DNA of 64,000 nucleotides. Source: Sipunculus nudus (Eukaryota > Annelida > Sipuncula > Golfingiida > Sipunculidae). Numbering within the stretch: the stretch's first letter is position 1; each line of letters opens with the position of its first letter. The position numbers and the translations under genes were made by a program. This document shows positions 12,131 to 25,342 of the stretch, piece by piece. Location of the stretch: the NCBI GenBank assembly GCA_026874595.1, contig CM049318.1, positions 26,006,956 to 26,070,955 on the forward strand. Direction: 5' to 3'. The notes below the pieces were generated by a model that searched no databases, was not told where the DNA came from, and worked only from the letters and a program-made list of their open reading frames with translations.

Positions 12131-15100
12131 GAAGTATGTCCGATGTTAAACTATATATCTCTAAATTTATATTGTAATTTAAACGTTAAACTGAACAAAA
12201 CAAAGTTGAAGATACAACAATGTCTTGTTGTTTGTCGAACTGACAAACGTAATGCTCCATGGAGCAACCATTCAATAGATTCGGACCATTTAAATACAAA
12301 GTTCAATAATAGTTGCCAAGCGTGTTGCAATTACATTCCATATTTCTTGCAATGACAGCTACACATGATTCGCTTGCGTGACATTAATTTGGGCGGCACA
12401 CCCAAAATAAAGAAATGAACATCACGACTTTGGATGAGTAAACGCTTTGGCTTAAATTTACGGTTGTATCCAGTCATTCTGAGATTGTTAGGATATATGT
12501 AGCAGCCAACAAAACTGAAATGCCACTTTGAGCAGGTCAAGTAGGCTAAAAGGTACGGCGTTTGGGTATTGGTACTATATACAGCTTATACCTTTATAGC
12601 ATTGCCACTTGGGATATATTTACAGATAATTTCGTCTAGGAGTGGCCACTTGAGCCTTACAGGGTTTAATCGTCAAGGTCAGTAAATTTACGCATATATA
12701 TGTTTTAAGGATACACTGCAGAATTATATTTATATTGATTCCATGTATGCATGGCATACCTTTTAAGGGTTGGTAAATTAAATTAGATTTTGGGGTCTCC
12801 CAGTGTGTAATTCTCAGCTTTGCACCAAATCAAGGATGTAACTTTATTTAATATGCAAGACAGTTTTTTTCTCTGTAAACAGTGGTTTCATTACATTTAT
12901 CCAGCTTATCCATTTAATTGAACCACTGCCTGCACAGGTCATCAGGGGAGCAGTGTATTGATGCTATTTCAAACATTCATGCTTTGTTTACAGTCTAACC
13001 AGGGTTGGATCCTTGAAAAGCAATCATTACAATTACAATTACTTCCCAAAATCCCAATTACAATTACAAATTACTTAAATTTTACAAAGTAAAGATTTAA
13101 TTACAATTAATTTTATGAAAATATTAATTACATTTAATTATTTTATAAAAAGGTATAATATACAAGGCATGGTTCATGTTAAGTATCATTCATAGTAGAA
13201 AGGCCAACTGTTTAAATTTATAAAAGGAAAAACTGCAAACATCACATATCCAGTCTGGTGTCATACATTAAAGTGCACAATAGCTATATTTATAATAATA
13301 TGTCATTGCATAATGTTCAAATTTACACTTTTCTCCTATGGAAAAACAAATCCGGCTGTCATCATCATTATATGAACATTGCATGTATTCTTTATAGTAT
13401 CAGGCATTGAAACATTTGCCGAATTAGAGTTTTGACACAAAGTAGAAATATCTGAAAGCACATCTGGGTAAACTATATTTTAAACATATTTTCTTGAAGC
13501 CATTTGAGCAAAAAAATGTCATCTAATATTCTTTTATAACATATTATCTTTTATCAGATAATTCCATGTTAATAATTCATATAAATATATTCATGCTGAA
13601 AAATTATTTATAGGAAAAGGTAATGAAAATCCAGTGCATTCACCATGGTTAGCTTCTTATGTATGACATGAAGTAAACCCAGTATAAACTGCCCAGAGTC
13701 TCCGGGGAGAGGCAACAGTGGAGACTGTAAACTTTAATTTAGAAAATGGTAAATGATAATAGAAGTTTATTTTAAAATAAAGAATCCAGCTAAATGAACT
13801 ATAATCCTTTTTATAACAAATTGTATTTTTATGAATGCAAGTTTTTATTATATTAATTGAAACTTTATTATAAAATATGGTATTGTGATAAATGTACATG
13901 TATTTAACATGATCATAAAAATATAAGGTATTTAATAAATTCATTTTTAGAGTACCGGTATGCTTATAAGATCATAAAGCCTCTATGAATGAAGGCTAAT
14001 CACAGGTTAGGAAAATTGTTTATTAAAGAGTTGTCCATTCAGATAGACATTAAATAAAAATCACTGGTCCAACTTGACAGATTCATATAAACTGTTAACT
14101 TCAATAATGGTAAATATGCACTGAAATAAAAATGTTACAATCCTGTTTACACATGCTATGAAGAACTTTCCAAGGTGTGTCCTTCTCCTTGTGGTCATTA
14201 TGATATCCAAGTTTATTCTATTTTGAACTGATTTTTTTACAACACTTTAATTAAATTGCATGCCTAATTTTGCTCCCAAGCGTATCCCACTTCTAGTCAG
14301 GTAGTGTGAAACTATATGACTATAATATAGTCATATCTAGTGTTTTATGCATTACATTCTGGTTCCTCATTATTCCTAACATTGTAATATCTAGGGCTTG
14401 GTACAATACGTATTGCGATACACTTAAAGCAATACCTGATACCTATTGATGACAGGCTTATTTTTCATCATGTATCATTTTCTGATTAAAAACTTCTGTA
14501 GATAATTTTTTTTTGTAAACAAATAAAAAAGACTTGTATATATATTTATATTTTAATATGTGTGTACATATATTCATGTATTATACATATAATAGGGTTA
14601 TATCTATATTTGTTAGCAGTATTTGTGTTTCATCGATATGACAACACAGTATGCAAACTTGAAGTGTATCAGTAACCATATCACTGTGGCGTATCTATAT
14701 GTATTGCTATATCAGTATATTGATACAGCCATAGTAATACAAATGAACAGCGACAGTGATTCATATAACTACACCTGTCTTTATCTATTGTGTATGGGAC
14801 AACAAGTCAAAGTCCCTCATTAGTTCTTCTCTTGCAACCAGACATGAAATTTTTCATCCTGAATCATTGGCTAAGTTCAGTATGAAAGAATACAAAGTGA
14901 ATGGTCTCAGTTATAAAATAAAATTCTTCTGTCATAAAACTTCAAATAACCAACCTGACTTTCAGATAACCATTCTGTCCTCTTGACTGGACAGAGCTGA
15001 TGGCCTGTTAATGCTCCATCCATACACAATAATTTTATTTATGTGTCTTGTTGCATTTTATTCATTGGTCATGCGTGAGGTAAACCACAGTTACAGAGCT

Positions 15101-17065
15101 CATTACACAAAATGAATAGAGCTCCTTATAATTTTGAAAGATTCATTGTGTGTCAGAAAATTCCCTAACTGTTAATCACAAAACAATTAAACAATTATAT
15201 CTGTCAGTCCTTGCTTCCCCAAGCAATGTTCATGTACATGCTCTAATTACTGCCCATCCCTCTGCACCTTATCAATCTGTCACATACTAAAAGACGGGGG
15301 GGGGGGGGGGGGGGGGGGGAGGGAGGAGGGATAACATATTAACACCATCGGAGCTCCTGGTCTTATTTTTATCACACAGCTGAAGTAAATTCTAGAATTA
15401 TAGGCATAAAGTATGTATTTAAAGGGATGTTGTATATGGAAAAAGTAGGAATTCGGCTAAATTTATTCATGAATGGTAGTTGGCCACAGACACAGGCTTA
15501 TGAAGATATACATTAGATTTTACAACAGTCTTTCTCAGTTTCTGTTCCACTGGTCCTGTATCTTATTGTATTATTTCTACCTTAATATCTGTGAGAAAAT
15601 TTGAAAGTTGAAAAATAAGAGAAATAACAATCAGCACCTGAAATATATAATATAATATAATTTAATATAATATAATACAGGGCTTTCAGGAATGTGGGTT
15701 AAGCATCTCTGATGCTTGAAATCTCTTATGGACACTCAGTTCCAAGGGTCAAAGTATCCAATGAGACATGCAAATTTCTGGCTTTAGCACCTTGTATCAG
15801 TCAATGACCATAACAGGCTGCCTCAAAGGATCTGTCAGTGGTGTAAACACTGAAAACTGAGGCTTACATTTCACTGTAAGCATATAGTCATATAATAATA
15901 TAAAACTATCTTTAGAATCATATTTTGATATGATAATTACAAGAAATATGGAAAAGGTTCAATTTTTATAAAACACTTCAAAATTTGGACATATATCATC
16001 TCCCCTTAGGACACTCTAAACTCGAATTGGAATTGCCAAAATGAATACCTGAGTGTCCCGGTCAAATTTTTACCCTATATTGAAAGCCCTTATGTAATGT
16101 AATGGTGTGTAATGTAATGTATTATGTCATGTAATATATTATAATATAATATAAGACAATTATTATGCCCATAAAATGTACAGGTTGACAAGCCATATTA
16201 TCCTATTGAAAATGACATTTATGACTTAAAATTATAAACTAAGACAGTAAATCTGAAGTAAACATTTTAAAGGTAACATGGCCTATATCCTATATTCCTT
16301 TTTATATTTGCATTCAAAGATAAATGAGTCCAACTCCTTCTAAATAACTTTCATTTAATCATTATTTTATGATAACCATCTTTTATTTTTGATTTGAGCT
16401 CTGATGTAAACCTTAATTTTTGTATGACAGGTAAATGAAATAAAATTGTATTTTTTTTATTAAATTAATGTATTGAATCATATCAACAGGTGCTTATCTC
16501 AGTTGTTTTTGGCTGGATCTCACATAAAGTAAAGGGCTAAATTCAGTCAATTAGAATCAAAATTAGTCGTCATGAAAAAAATATTTCATATTTCTTTGTG
16601 GACTGGACCTTAGTATTGTATATGGATATTTAATTTTTGTTATGATTTATTATGGTAATAAAAATATACAGAATAATTTTTGCTATGTCTGAATGGTAAA
16701 CTGAAAATGTTGAGTCAAATTAGGGGTTTCCTAAGTACTTTAATTGGGGCTTGATAATTAAAGGAGTGATACAGTGTATAAGAAAAAGTTTATCTTATAC
16801 AAAAAAATGTTTTCTTTCAAATACATATGTGTCCTTATTGATTTATCGGGGTTGGGAGTGAGAGAGATTTATTTGTAGTGTTCAGGTATGTATTGTATTG
16901 ATTCAACTATAATGTGGTCACAAAAATACACCGACAACAATTTCCCAAATGAAATCAAAACAAGCAAATTCAAGGAATTTATGTCCTCCACTCCTGCCTC
17001 TTGTTATTTTAGCTTCCTGTGATCTTTATGCTTGCCCTCTCAATATTTTTTGTTTGAATTTTCCC
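12131..17065. other. Noncoding AT-rich stretch with simple repeats
   Basis: No gene is supportable. It includes an (ATTACA)-like degenerate repeat at about 13025-13140. A pure G run of 24 at 15296-15319 is followed by AGGGAGGAGGG. TATAATATAA and TAATGTAATGT repeats occur near 15645-15680 and 16094-16155. A segment at about 14395-14720 carries GTATTGCGATAC-like words at both sides and may be an old inverted-repeat element. Confidence 0.55.
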
Positions 17066-17121
17066 CTGAAGATGTCTCCACATGTCATAGTGCCTGTGTT
17101 TAAGTTTTCATTGTTCCCTGA

Positions 17122-17592
17122 AGGTCACGTGGTCCTATTTGTTTACATGACCTGGGGTCACCAAGCCCTGAACCTGAAGGAGAGAAGTAAATGGTCTGGC
17201 TTTCTCTGGTTGGCTCTAGCCATCATGTGCTGGAGCATCAAAAACAGCCCATTGTTTGATTTTTAAGTATGTTAAGCATAATTTCGCATAAAATTGACAG
17301 TATTGGTCAATTTTTTAAAAATCTATGGCCAATCAAAGAGATGTTGTCCAAATGCTTGTTTGGGACTGCTTGGTGGGTTATTTTGGGCTTCACTGCATTC
17401 GGGCCAGGATGGTTAAAAAATGAGATACACAAGCCCCCTTTTTCTTGGTCTTGTTTGACTGGAGAAACAACAAATTCTCAGGTAAAAAAAAGTTTAATAT
17501 CAGAATTTATTTTGAAAATTATTTTAAAGAGGCCCAAACCTCAGGTGTTTTATAGATGTTATATAGGGAAAATAAATACAGCCACGTGTCCT
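17122..17592. repeat. 471-bp direct repeat, copy 1
   Basis: This copy appears base-for-base identical to 19233-19703. Its ends are inverted copies of each other around CACGTG (AGGTCACGTGG at the left, CCACGTGTCCT at the right). A frame of about 100 codons runs through it but has no recognisable domain, and it survives only because the two copies are identical. It may be one long terminal repeat of an LTR-like insertion together with copy 2. Confidence 0.85.
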
Positions 17593-18389
17593 TCACAAAA
17601 ACCTGTCTTTACAATGTGGGTGATAATACAGGCTGATCGCTGCCACAAAATTGTGCCTGAACTGATGTTCAGAGTCTTTTCAGCTTATTCAAGTACTATA
17701 TTCTTTATTTCCAGGCTGTTTTTATGAGAAAAACTTGGTTTTGGGAAGCGGATTCCTGACAGGTAAGAAACATGAACTGTCACTCTATCTTCATACCATA
17801 ACAAGACTGGATTACAATTCTAGGGCTAATTTCAATAGGTAAACAACACTTTTTGGTGCCAGATTTGTGTCGGCATTTCACTGGGAGTGGTGCGGATGAC
17901 TTTTAGGGTGAATGACCGTATGGGGGGGGGGGGGGGGCAGAATGATAAGGGAACAGGGGAACAGGTGGGGGGGGGGGGGGGGTAGAAGAGAGGAAATTTT
18001 CTACTTTTGGTTCATGACTGGGTATACACACACACACATATATATGTAAATATATAATTATTTATTTATTTATAGTCCCCCATTTGTTTGCCCCCCATTT
18101 GTTTGCCAAATTTGATGTTGCCAAATATCTTGACATACCATGTTTCTGTATATCATGCTTTATTTTTACATTGATTTTGTGCATGTTGACTCATTGCAAA
18201 AAAAAACATGGTGTAGTTAAAATGTGTCATTTGGTGAATTTAATGGCCTCAATGAATAAAAAACAATGGTATATGGCCAGTATGTGCAGTATTGTATAAC
18301 AGCAGGCTCGAATAATTTCCCATGATTAGCATTTTCCCTATTTGACAGCATGGATTAACTGTCACCAGTAATTGAGTGTGTGTATTTAA

Positions 18390-18444
<55 letters not shown>

Positions 18445-18491
18445 TATGCATATATATATATATATATATGTTCATATGTATATTGTTTGTG

Positions 18492-18529
<38 letters not shown>

Positions 18530-19232
18530 TTATATGTATAGTTATACTTATAACAGTAATAACACTGACACATCATTATATTTTCATCTTTTATTAATAA
18601 TGTGAAATAATCTGATGTATTTTCAGATCCAGAAACTCATTTTCTAAATGTTGGGTGAAGATCAACAGTGACTGAATTCAGAATTGCTGTTTTGCCCAGA
18701 CACCATGCATGCAGGCATTGGAAATGAAGACAGTCATCAGGCAACAATATTCACTACAGACTCTTGTTTCATCAATTTCTTAGAGTCAGGTATCCATGAC
18801 ACTGTACTTCCAGAGTACTTTTCAGCATATTTTATTATAAACCTGACTGTCCAGGTTGGATGGACCCAGACACCAAAACTATATTGAAAATCATGCTTTT
18901 TTTTCTAAGTCTGACATAATCAGAGCATATCAGATATGTCTCCCACACAATTTGGTCTTTAATAACATATCAGGGGTATTAGATATTAGCACTAAGTAAA
19001 TAGTGCCTCAGATGTAGAAAAGTGAGATAAATTTAGAATAACTGCAGAATGATATTTGATTTTTCACAGTGGCCACTGTCAGGTATACCGCACTAGATAA
19101 TGTGATAGTTATAGGGCTCTGAAATATTATTTTTTAGTGATAGGGTCCTGTAACTTTGAATTCTGATAGCGCTTTCATGCCATTATAGTTTGCTTTCATG
19201 TAAATAGGGGGCAAAAAAAATTGTGTATCTTA
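17593..19232. other. 1.64-kb sequence between the two 471-bp repeats
   Basis: No open frame of note. It holds two pure 16-G runs (17922-17937 and 17967-17982), a CA/TA microsatellite near 18030, and long TA microsatellites (18398-18470 and 18495-18528). It also holds an exon-like 48-base segment at 17715-17762 with good splice signals (TTTCCAG and GACAG|GTAAGA), open in one frame, with no partner found. Confidence 0.5.
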
Positions 19233-19703
19233 AGGTCACGTGGTCCTATTTGTTTACATGACCTGGGGTCACCAAGCCCTGAACCTGAAGGAGAGAAGTA
19301 AATGGTCTGGCTTTCTCTGGTTGGCTCTAGCCATCATGTGCTGGAGCATCAAAAACAGCCCATTGTTTGATTTTTAAGTATGTTAAGCATAATTTCGCAT
19401 AAAATTGACAGTATTGGTCAATTTTTTAAAAATCTATGGCCAATCAAAGAGATGTTGTCCAAATGCTTGTTTGGGACTGCTTGGTGGGTTATTTTGGGCT
19501 TCACTGCATTCGGGCCAGGATGGTTAAAAAATGAGATACACAAGCCCCCTTTTTCTTGGTCTTGTTTGACTGGAGAAACAACAAATTCTCAGGTAAAAAA
19601 AAGTTTAATATCAGAATTTATTTTGAAAATTATTTTAAAGAGGCCCAAACCTCAGGTGTTTTATAGATGTTATATAGGGAAAATAAATACAGCCACGTGT
19701 CCT
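19233..19703. repeat. 471-bp direct repeat, copy 2
   Basis: The match to 17122-17592 stops abruptly at both ends. The right flank reads CCTGAAG (19701-19707), and the same 7 bases occur at the left edge of copy 1 (17117-17123). The pair plus the DNA between could therefore be one insertion of about 2.6 kb. Confidence 0.85.
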
Positions 19704-19781
19704 GAAGATGTCTCCATGTCATTGTTTTTTGTTGGGAATCGGGAACAAAAGGGAATTTTTGTTTTGTTTTGCAGCAGATGA

Positions 19782-19978
19782 TGATAAAAAAGTTTCAGAC
19801 AGACACTCCAAAACCAATCTAACCCAAGGTATGCAAGAGAGCAATCACCCAAATTCGAATGAAATTGGGTAATATTTAGGAAAGTTATCGCAGGGAAAGG
19901 AAAACCTGATGGACGGACAGACAGAGGGACAGACAGACAAACCCAAGTATAAGTCCCCTGGATAGGGGGGGGGGGGGG
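19782..19978 (-). repeat. Dispersed repeat, family E (minus orientation)
   Basis: The reverse complement reads GGGTTTGTCTGTCTGTC, then AGGTTTTC, CCTAAATATTA and TTGCATACCTTGG. This matches 25826-26000 on the plus strand over about 170 bases. It ends in a 14-G run on the plus strand (19965-19978). Similar GTCTGTCTG repeats are common in marine invertebrate genomes. Confidence 0.7.
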
Positions 19979-19979
19979 T

Positions 19980-21893
19980 AAAAAGACAGAAGCTATGACA
20001 AGAGTGGCAGCTTGACATCGTGGATGTTATTCACTACTTGATTGACAGTTAACTGATATTATTATTTTTTGTCAGCATAGTTAGGTTACCCCTCTTCTTC
20101 CTCAGATAAATGACTCAGTACTTAAGATACCCTCCCCTCAATGTAAGGTCAACATAATAAATCAAAGGATGAAACAAGTTTCAAGTAAAGTTGTCACCCT
20201 GGAGTGCTTTGTTACATGTCATTGATGACATATCAGTTCTCAATCTGTAAGCAGTGGATTTCAAGTTGCTGGGATCATGTGTCATAATCAGCTTAAGATG
20301 ATCACATTTTGATAAACATGCAGGCTTTATTTGTGCTCTATTATAACCAATATAACCCTCGAAGATTTTTTGTAGTGTTTGTGATATAGAATAAAACTAA
20401 AAGTAAAATTATTCTTATTGAATTTATGTATGTACCAGGTAATGTCAGTTTCTGATACCACAGAGACTAGAGCTGTCTACAGATTTTTCTCATAAAGTAC
20501 ACAAGATATTTTTGAACATTTTGAACATTATGTTATTAAGTGCATAAATTGAAGTGAGTAGCTCTTAGTGGTTATTTAAGAAAGAGCTGAAACTTCCACA
20601 AAATTAACATTGGAGCAGTGAACTTGTCAGATACTGGTACAGGTAATTAAATTAGAATTGAGAAATTGTGATGTAGGTATTAAACTGAGCAGAATGGTAC
20701 CTGTTTCTAACTTTGTCAGAGACTCGCGCAACCTTCTCCTGAACCAGAACATTCTTGGCCCTTTGTCAACTTCCCAAGAGGTGATACCCAGCAAACAGTG
20801 CTATAGAAACAGTAGTTAAGTGGAGGGAGTTCAATAATGAATGCAGTGTGACCACAGCTTAATGAGTGCAGGCAGATCCATGGTACCCACTGAGCAGTTC
20901 AAATCACCTTACCATAATTTTATTCAGACGGTTTAAATGTACTATCTATATCATAATAGACCTTTCCACGAGCCTGCGCACTGCTCATGTTTGAGCAGGG
21001 TTCAGGTGTGCAGGGTTCAGGTCATCTTACCTCGGCATGTAAACAAACACAAGACAATGATATCAAGTATTCAGGTGTCTACTAATAATAAATAATATAT
21101 AGAGTGCAATTGTATTATAGCTACCTAGCTAAATATATTTGTAATATGACCAGAAAAAAAGGATTTAACATCATTATTTTGTTGACATATGTAGCATGGA
21201 GAGTCTGATAAAGATATGTAGCATTTCCAAGTTGATCCCTGTTGTGTTCAGGTTCTCACAGTTGCCAAGGAAGCAACAAGTTATATGTTACTACAACAGG
21301 GCCAAAAACACAATAGTTTTTGCTGTTTACTGCCGTGCATGTGTATGCTAAAAACCCTGAATCATACATGTCAAATATCATAGATAGGTGTCACTAGTAA
21401 AATGGAAAAGGTCTAGTGAAGGTGATTCCACTAGACATGGAACTCCTCTGTGGTCACAACTCCTTAATGCTAGGTTTTACTTGTGAACTAGCTAAAGGAA
21501 ACTATGACAAGAGTGACCTAATTTCCCATGTTTTCACCTAAATCCTGACAAATTTGACAAAATTTTTTCAAGGAGTGATTGCGCTGCCCTCTCCCAGCAA
21601 CTAAATGAACTATGCAAAATTGGGAAATATGCTGGTATGGATAAAATCATGTGTGCACCATTTGGATGAACTAACTGTGTGTAGTTCAAAGAAGATGTAA
21701 TTTGATTAGCATACAAATATGTTGTGACTCATCTATTGGAGTTGAAAGTCAGTGAGTATATCACTGAGTTTTATCATGCTGCCTGAAATAACCATTATCA
21801 CCTGACACTGTCATGTCAATCAGCATTTGATAGGTTTATTGTCTTGTTTTTTCCAAGACCTTTATCAGTAACAAGAGGTATAGTGACACAATT
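19980..21893. repeat. Local duplication block, copy 1
   Basis: This block matches 23050-25322 in the same order. Shared landmarks include TGGCAGCTTGACC-like text, TTGATTGACAGTTAACTGA, ACCCTCCCCTCAATG, AGGTCAACATAATAAATCAA, GAGGTGATACCCA, AACTAAATGAACTATGCAAA and TTTGATAGGTTTATTGTCTTG. The copies have diverged clearly, so the duplication is old. No coding sequence is readable. This copy contains a private insertion at 20957-21415. Confidence 0.8.
20957..21415. mobile_element. TA-flanked inverted-repeat element inside duplication copy 1
   Basis: Its ends are TAGACCTTTCCA and TGGAAAAGGTCTA, and the segment is absent at the matching place in copy 2 (near 24312). About 459 bp including the flanking TA. 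There is no coding capacity. A TA target and short inverted repeats fit Tc1/mariner-type MITEs. Confidence 0.65.
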
Positions 21894-22775
21894 ATTGATT
21901 TATTTGTTATGAAAGTCACTCCGGGTTAGCATATTTAGTCTGCTTAGCTCTACCAAGACCTATTTGATACATGAACTTTCCTTTCCAAGCATTCCATTCA
22001 ACTCCTAGTAAACATTAATGAATCAGATATACACCAATATAGTTTAAGAACAGAGTAAAGATTCATATTTTATAGACTGGCAGACATTGCAGACATAGAC
22101 CAGTCTTCTACTTAATTTTGTAAAAGTTAAAATTCATGTTCACAGCAGGAAAAAATCTTTTTTTTCCACCCAGTGGAAAATTTAAATTTCCAGCACTATC
22201 TCTCTCTGAAACTCATCCCAAAGACTAATAGATTATAGAGTCTTAGTTGAAATTTCAAAACCGTAAAAGATCAGATATCACTTATATTACCAGTAATGTT
22301 CAGAACCAAGATACACAAGATAAATTTTGTACACCAAATTTTTATGAGTAAAGATTAATATGATAAAGTCATTTATTTGTAATTATTGTATATATGACCA
22401 ATATACAAAATCAGTATGCCACACTACTGTATCAGTATTGTAAATTATGAATATTCATGATTTTAGGTCACTGTTGATGCAGAGATGTAACAGAGCAGTG
22501 AGAAATTTGACTAGCACTTGCTGCGTGATTGGCTCTTGCATTATTGTTTATACCAGGCTGCATTAAAAATTTGTTTAATTTCTAAAAATGTTTAGCTGTT
22601 TGGCATAATTTTAGCTAAATTTGTTCTGTTGACAAACATTAACATGGTATCCAGAAGCTTGCCTAGGATTGTAAAAAATGCAGGGGATCAGGTTGGTTTC
22701 ATTGTTTTTAGCCTGAATTGTGAATTTTGCATCAGTGAACTTATTTAAATAAAATAAAACTCAGAGAAACAACAG
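21894..22775. other. Noncoding spacer between duplication copies
   Basis: AT-rich sequence with no gene and no repeat that I can tie to elsewhere in the window. Confidence 0.5.
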
Positions 22776-22960
22776 GTTTATATCAGATTTTAGTGTAAAA
22801 TTGACCAAAGATAACCCAAACATCAGGCTTTTTATAGATGATATGTATCAAATTTTGATACCATCAGGGTGTTGAATTTAGTTCAAGTATTCGCCACCAG
22901 ATGTCAGCACTCAGAAACCAGAAAAACTCACAAAGACCCTTGTCATTCAACTGAAAAATT
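22776..22960. repeat. Short duplicated segment Z, copy 1
   Basis: This segment matches 25522-25708, with shared text such as CATCAGGCTTTTTATAGATG, GTTGAATTTAGTTCAAGTAT and CAGCACTCAGAAACCAGAAA. A weaker match to the 3' third of the 471-bp repeat (around 17460-17575) suggests all are old relatives. Confidence 0.7.
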
Positions 22961-23569
22961 CTGTATTGACTAAACTGTAACATGGGATTACTGATAACAT
23001 GGGAAACTGTAACATGGGAGTACTGACAAAAAGTTCCCATACAAAAAAAAAAACAGAACCTGTGATAAGTGTGGCAGCTTGACCCCATTGGTGTTATTCA
23101 CAACTTGATTGACAGTTAACTGACAATCTTTTGTCAGCATAGTTTTGTTATTGGTCCTGTTTATCTCAGATTAGTGACTCAGTACTTAGATACCCTCCCC
23201 TCAATGAAAGGTCAACATAATAAATCAAGGGATAAAACAAGTTACCAGTACACTTGCCACACTGGGGTCTATTTTATATATCATGACATATCAGCAATAA
23301 ATCTGTAAGTATAACATATGTGTGTATTTTTGGGCTTAAGATGTTCACATTTTGATAAACAAGCAGGTTTTATTTGTGCTGTAAAACCAATATAACCCTT
23401 AAAGACATTTTTGTACCAGCATTTTCGTGATGTATTTTTCAAAGATTTTGCAGGCTTGTCTAATCACTCTTTTAAAAGAGTCATTCTCTTTGAAGATTTC
23501 GTGAAAATGATGCTAATTACTCTTTCCCCCCTTTTTATTCAGTGAAAGAATTCTGTTTATTACTTTTTA

Positions 23570-23930
23570 TCTTCTGCTTTAACAGTCCAGTAAGAAAAAA
23601 ATGGGACATTTCGCTATTTTACATGCACATATTCAGCATGTGTCACAATATTAGGAAAATACCTTGTACCCTTATCTTCAGTTATGCAGAAGGATAAGTG
23701 CCATGTCTGTTTCCATCTGTGACTTTAAGAATGATATGTGTTGATATATATACACAGCTGGGGTATGCAAAGCACATTTTTTTTTAGTGTGTGAAATAAA
23801 ATGGGAAATTAACGCTTAGCTTACTCTTTTTACACTCTTAATAATAAAGAAATCCAATTTTTTTCCAGAGCAGTAAATTACTATTTCTTACAGTCATTTA
23901 CCTTTGGCAGGCCTCTTTAGCAGTTTTTAT
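23570..23930. repeat. Dispersed repeat G, copy 1
   Basis: This segment matches 41060-41400 in order: AACAGTCCAGTAAGAA-like text, CAGCATGTGTCACAA, GTATGCAAAGCACAT and TTTACCTTTGGCAGGCCT. It is absent from the matching part of the other duplication copy, so it probably inserted there. Ends are not exactly placed. Confidence 0.6.
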
Positions 23931-24552
23931 GATGTCAGAGGAGGAAAACAAGAGTAAAATTACTATTATTGAAATCAGGCAGACCTAGTAATGTCACTTT
24001 AGTTTCTGATACCAAACATTAATTACTTAAGACTGAAAAAAAACTGAAATAAGTAACTTTTCATTGTATTTAAAAAAAAATAGGGGAAACTGCCACAGAA
24101 TCCATGAGCCAACTTCCCTCGAGGTGATACCCAACATTTAACATTCAGTGATGAAAGCAGTGGTGAAATTGAAGGAGTTCAATAACAAATGTAGTGTGAA
24201 CATTACATTCTGAGTGTAGGCAGAATTAAGCTATACAGTTGCTTTACTTCAACTCACCTTACCTTTTTTTGTTCAGATATAATTTGAAATATGTGTATAT
24301 TATAATTATAATGGATGGTGATTGCACAGGACTTTAGTCATGAAACTTGATTTCTCTGTGGCCATGTCCATAAATTACAGGTTTTAACTGTGAACTATTT
24401 GGAACTGTGCCAAGTGTGTGCTAAGGGGGGTAATTTCCCATATTTCACCTAAATCCTGACATATTTGACAATATTTTTTTCAAGGGGTGACTGCACCACC
24501 ATCTATATATTACCATCAACTAAATGAACTATGCAAAGAGGGTAATATGCTA

Positions 24553-25089
24553 TAGTCCATTTCACCACCTGCTGTCCACCTGTTTTTTTGTAAATGATTT
24601 ACTTAACAGTTTATATGTTTCAATATTTTCCAAGTAAACAACATATGGAAGTGACAACCTAATATCATAGTTAAGAATTTTACAATAAATCCCCCGATTA
24701 TGTTTCACAACATTTTAGTCTCTTTATCATGATCGGGCAAATATTGTGTCCCTCCATAAGTAGCCATCTTTGTTTTAGCTGGTTATATTTTTTAGTGTGT
24801 TTACATGAGATCTTCCAATCAGCAGCTGTCATTTGAGGCTGTTTTTGCATGTGACCTATGACATTGACCGCTGTAAGTGGGTCTGATATGTTGTAAAATG
24901 TAGACTGATTTCTCATATTTTCAGAAAATTCTGTTACTCAAATATGGCATAAGATAGGAATTTAGTTACCTAGTTGTAAATTAGGTTCTGTAATCCTCTC
25001 CTCTACACTATAATTGTTTGCCTTGAAATGTACCTAATAAAAATTTTCATAGCAAAAAACAGGTGGACATGAGGGGATGAAACAGACTA
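24553..25089. mobile_element. 537-bp TA-flanked inverted-repeat element inside duplication copy 2
   Basis: The left end TAGTCCATTTCACCACCTG matches the reverse complement of the right end, and the imperfect inverted repeat is about 39 bp (CTGTCCACCTGTTTTTT on the inside). TA lies at both edges (24551-24552 and 25090-25091). The matching site in copy 1 (near 21635) reads ATGCTGGTATGG with no insertion. No transposase: a MITE. Confidence 0.75.
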
Positions 25090-25342
25090 TAGTATAGATA
25101 AAATCCAGTGTGCACCATTAGGATGAGCTAAATGAGTGTAGTTCAAAGAAGGTCTGTTGGGGTTAAAAGCCATTGAGTTTATCATTGAGTTTTATCATGC
25201 TTCAAAGTTCGTGAAATAACAATTAATACCTAACACTGATAATGTCTATAAACATTTGATAGATTTATTGTCTTGTTTTCTTCCAGGTCTTTTCCAATAA
25301 CAAGAGGTTCAGTGACACAAGTGAATTATGGGAAGGCTTTTT

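Larger units (their letters stand above)
23050..25322. repeat. Local duplication block, copy 2
   Basis: The partner of 19980-21893. It differs by two extra segments: a dispersed repeat at about 23570-23930 and a 537-bp inverted-repeat element at 24553-25089. It lacks the insertion that copy 1 carries. No coding sequence was found. Confidence 0.8.

Noticed and set aside
17269-17727. 152-codon frame starting MLSIISHKID, repeated at 19380-19781
   Set aside because: The similarity is the 471-bp direct repeat. The two frames diverge right at the repeat edge, there is no recognisable domain, and composition is that of AT-rich noncoding DNA.
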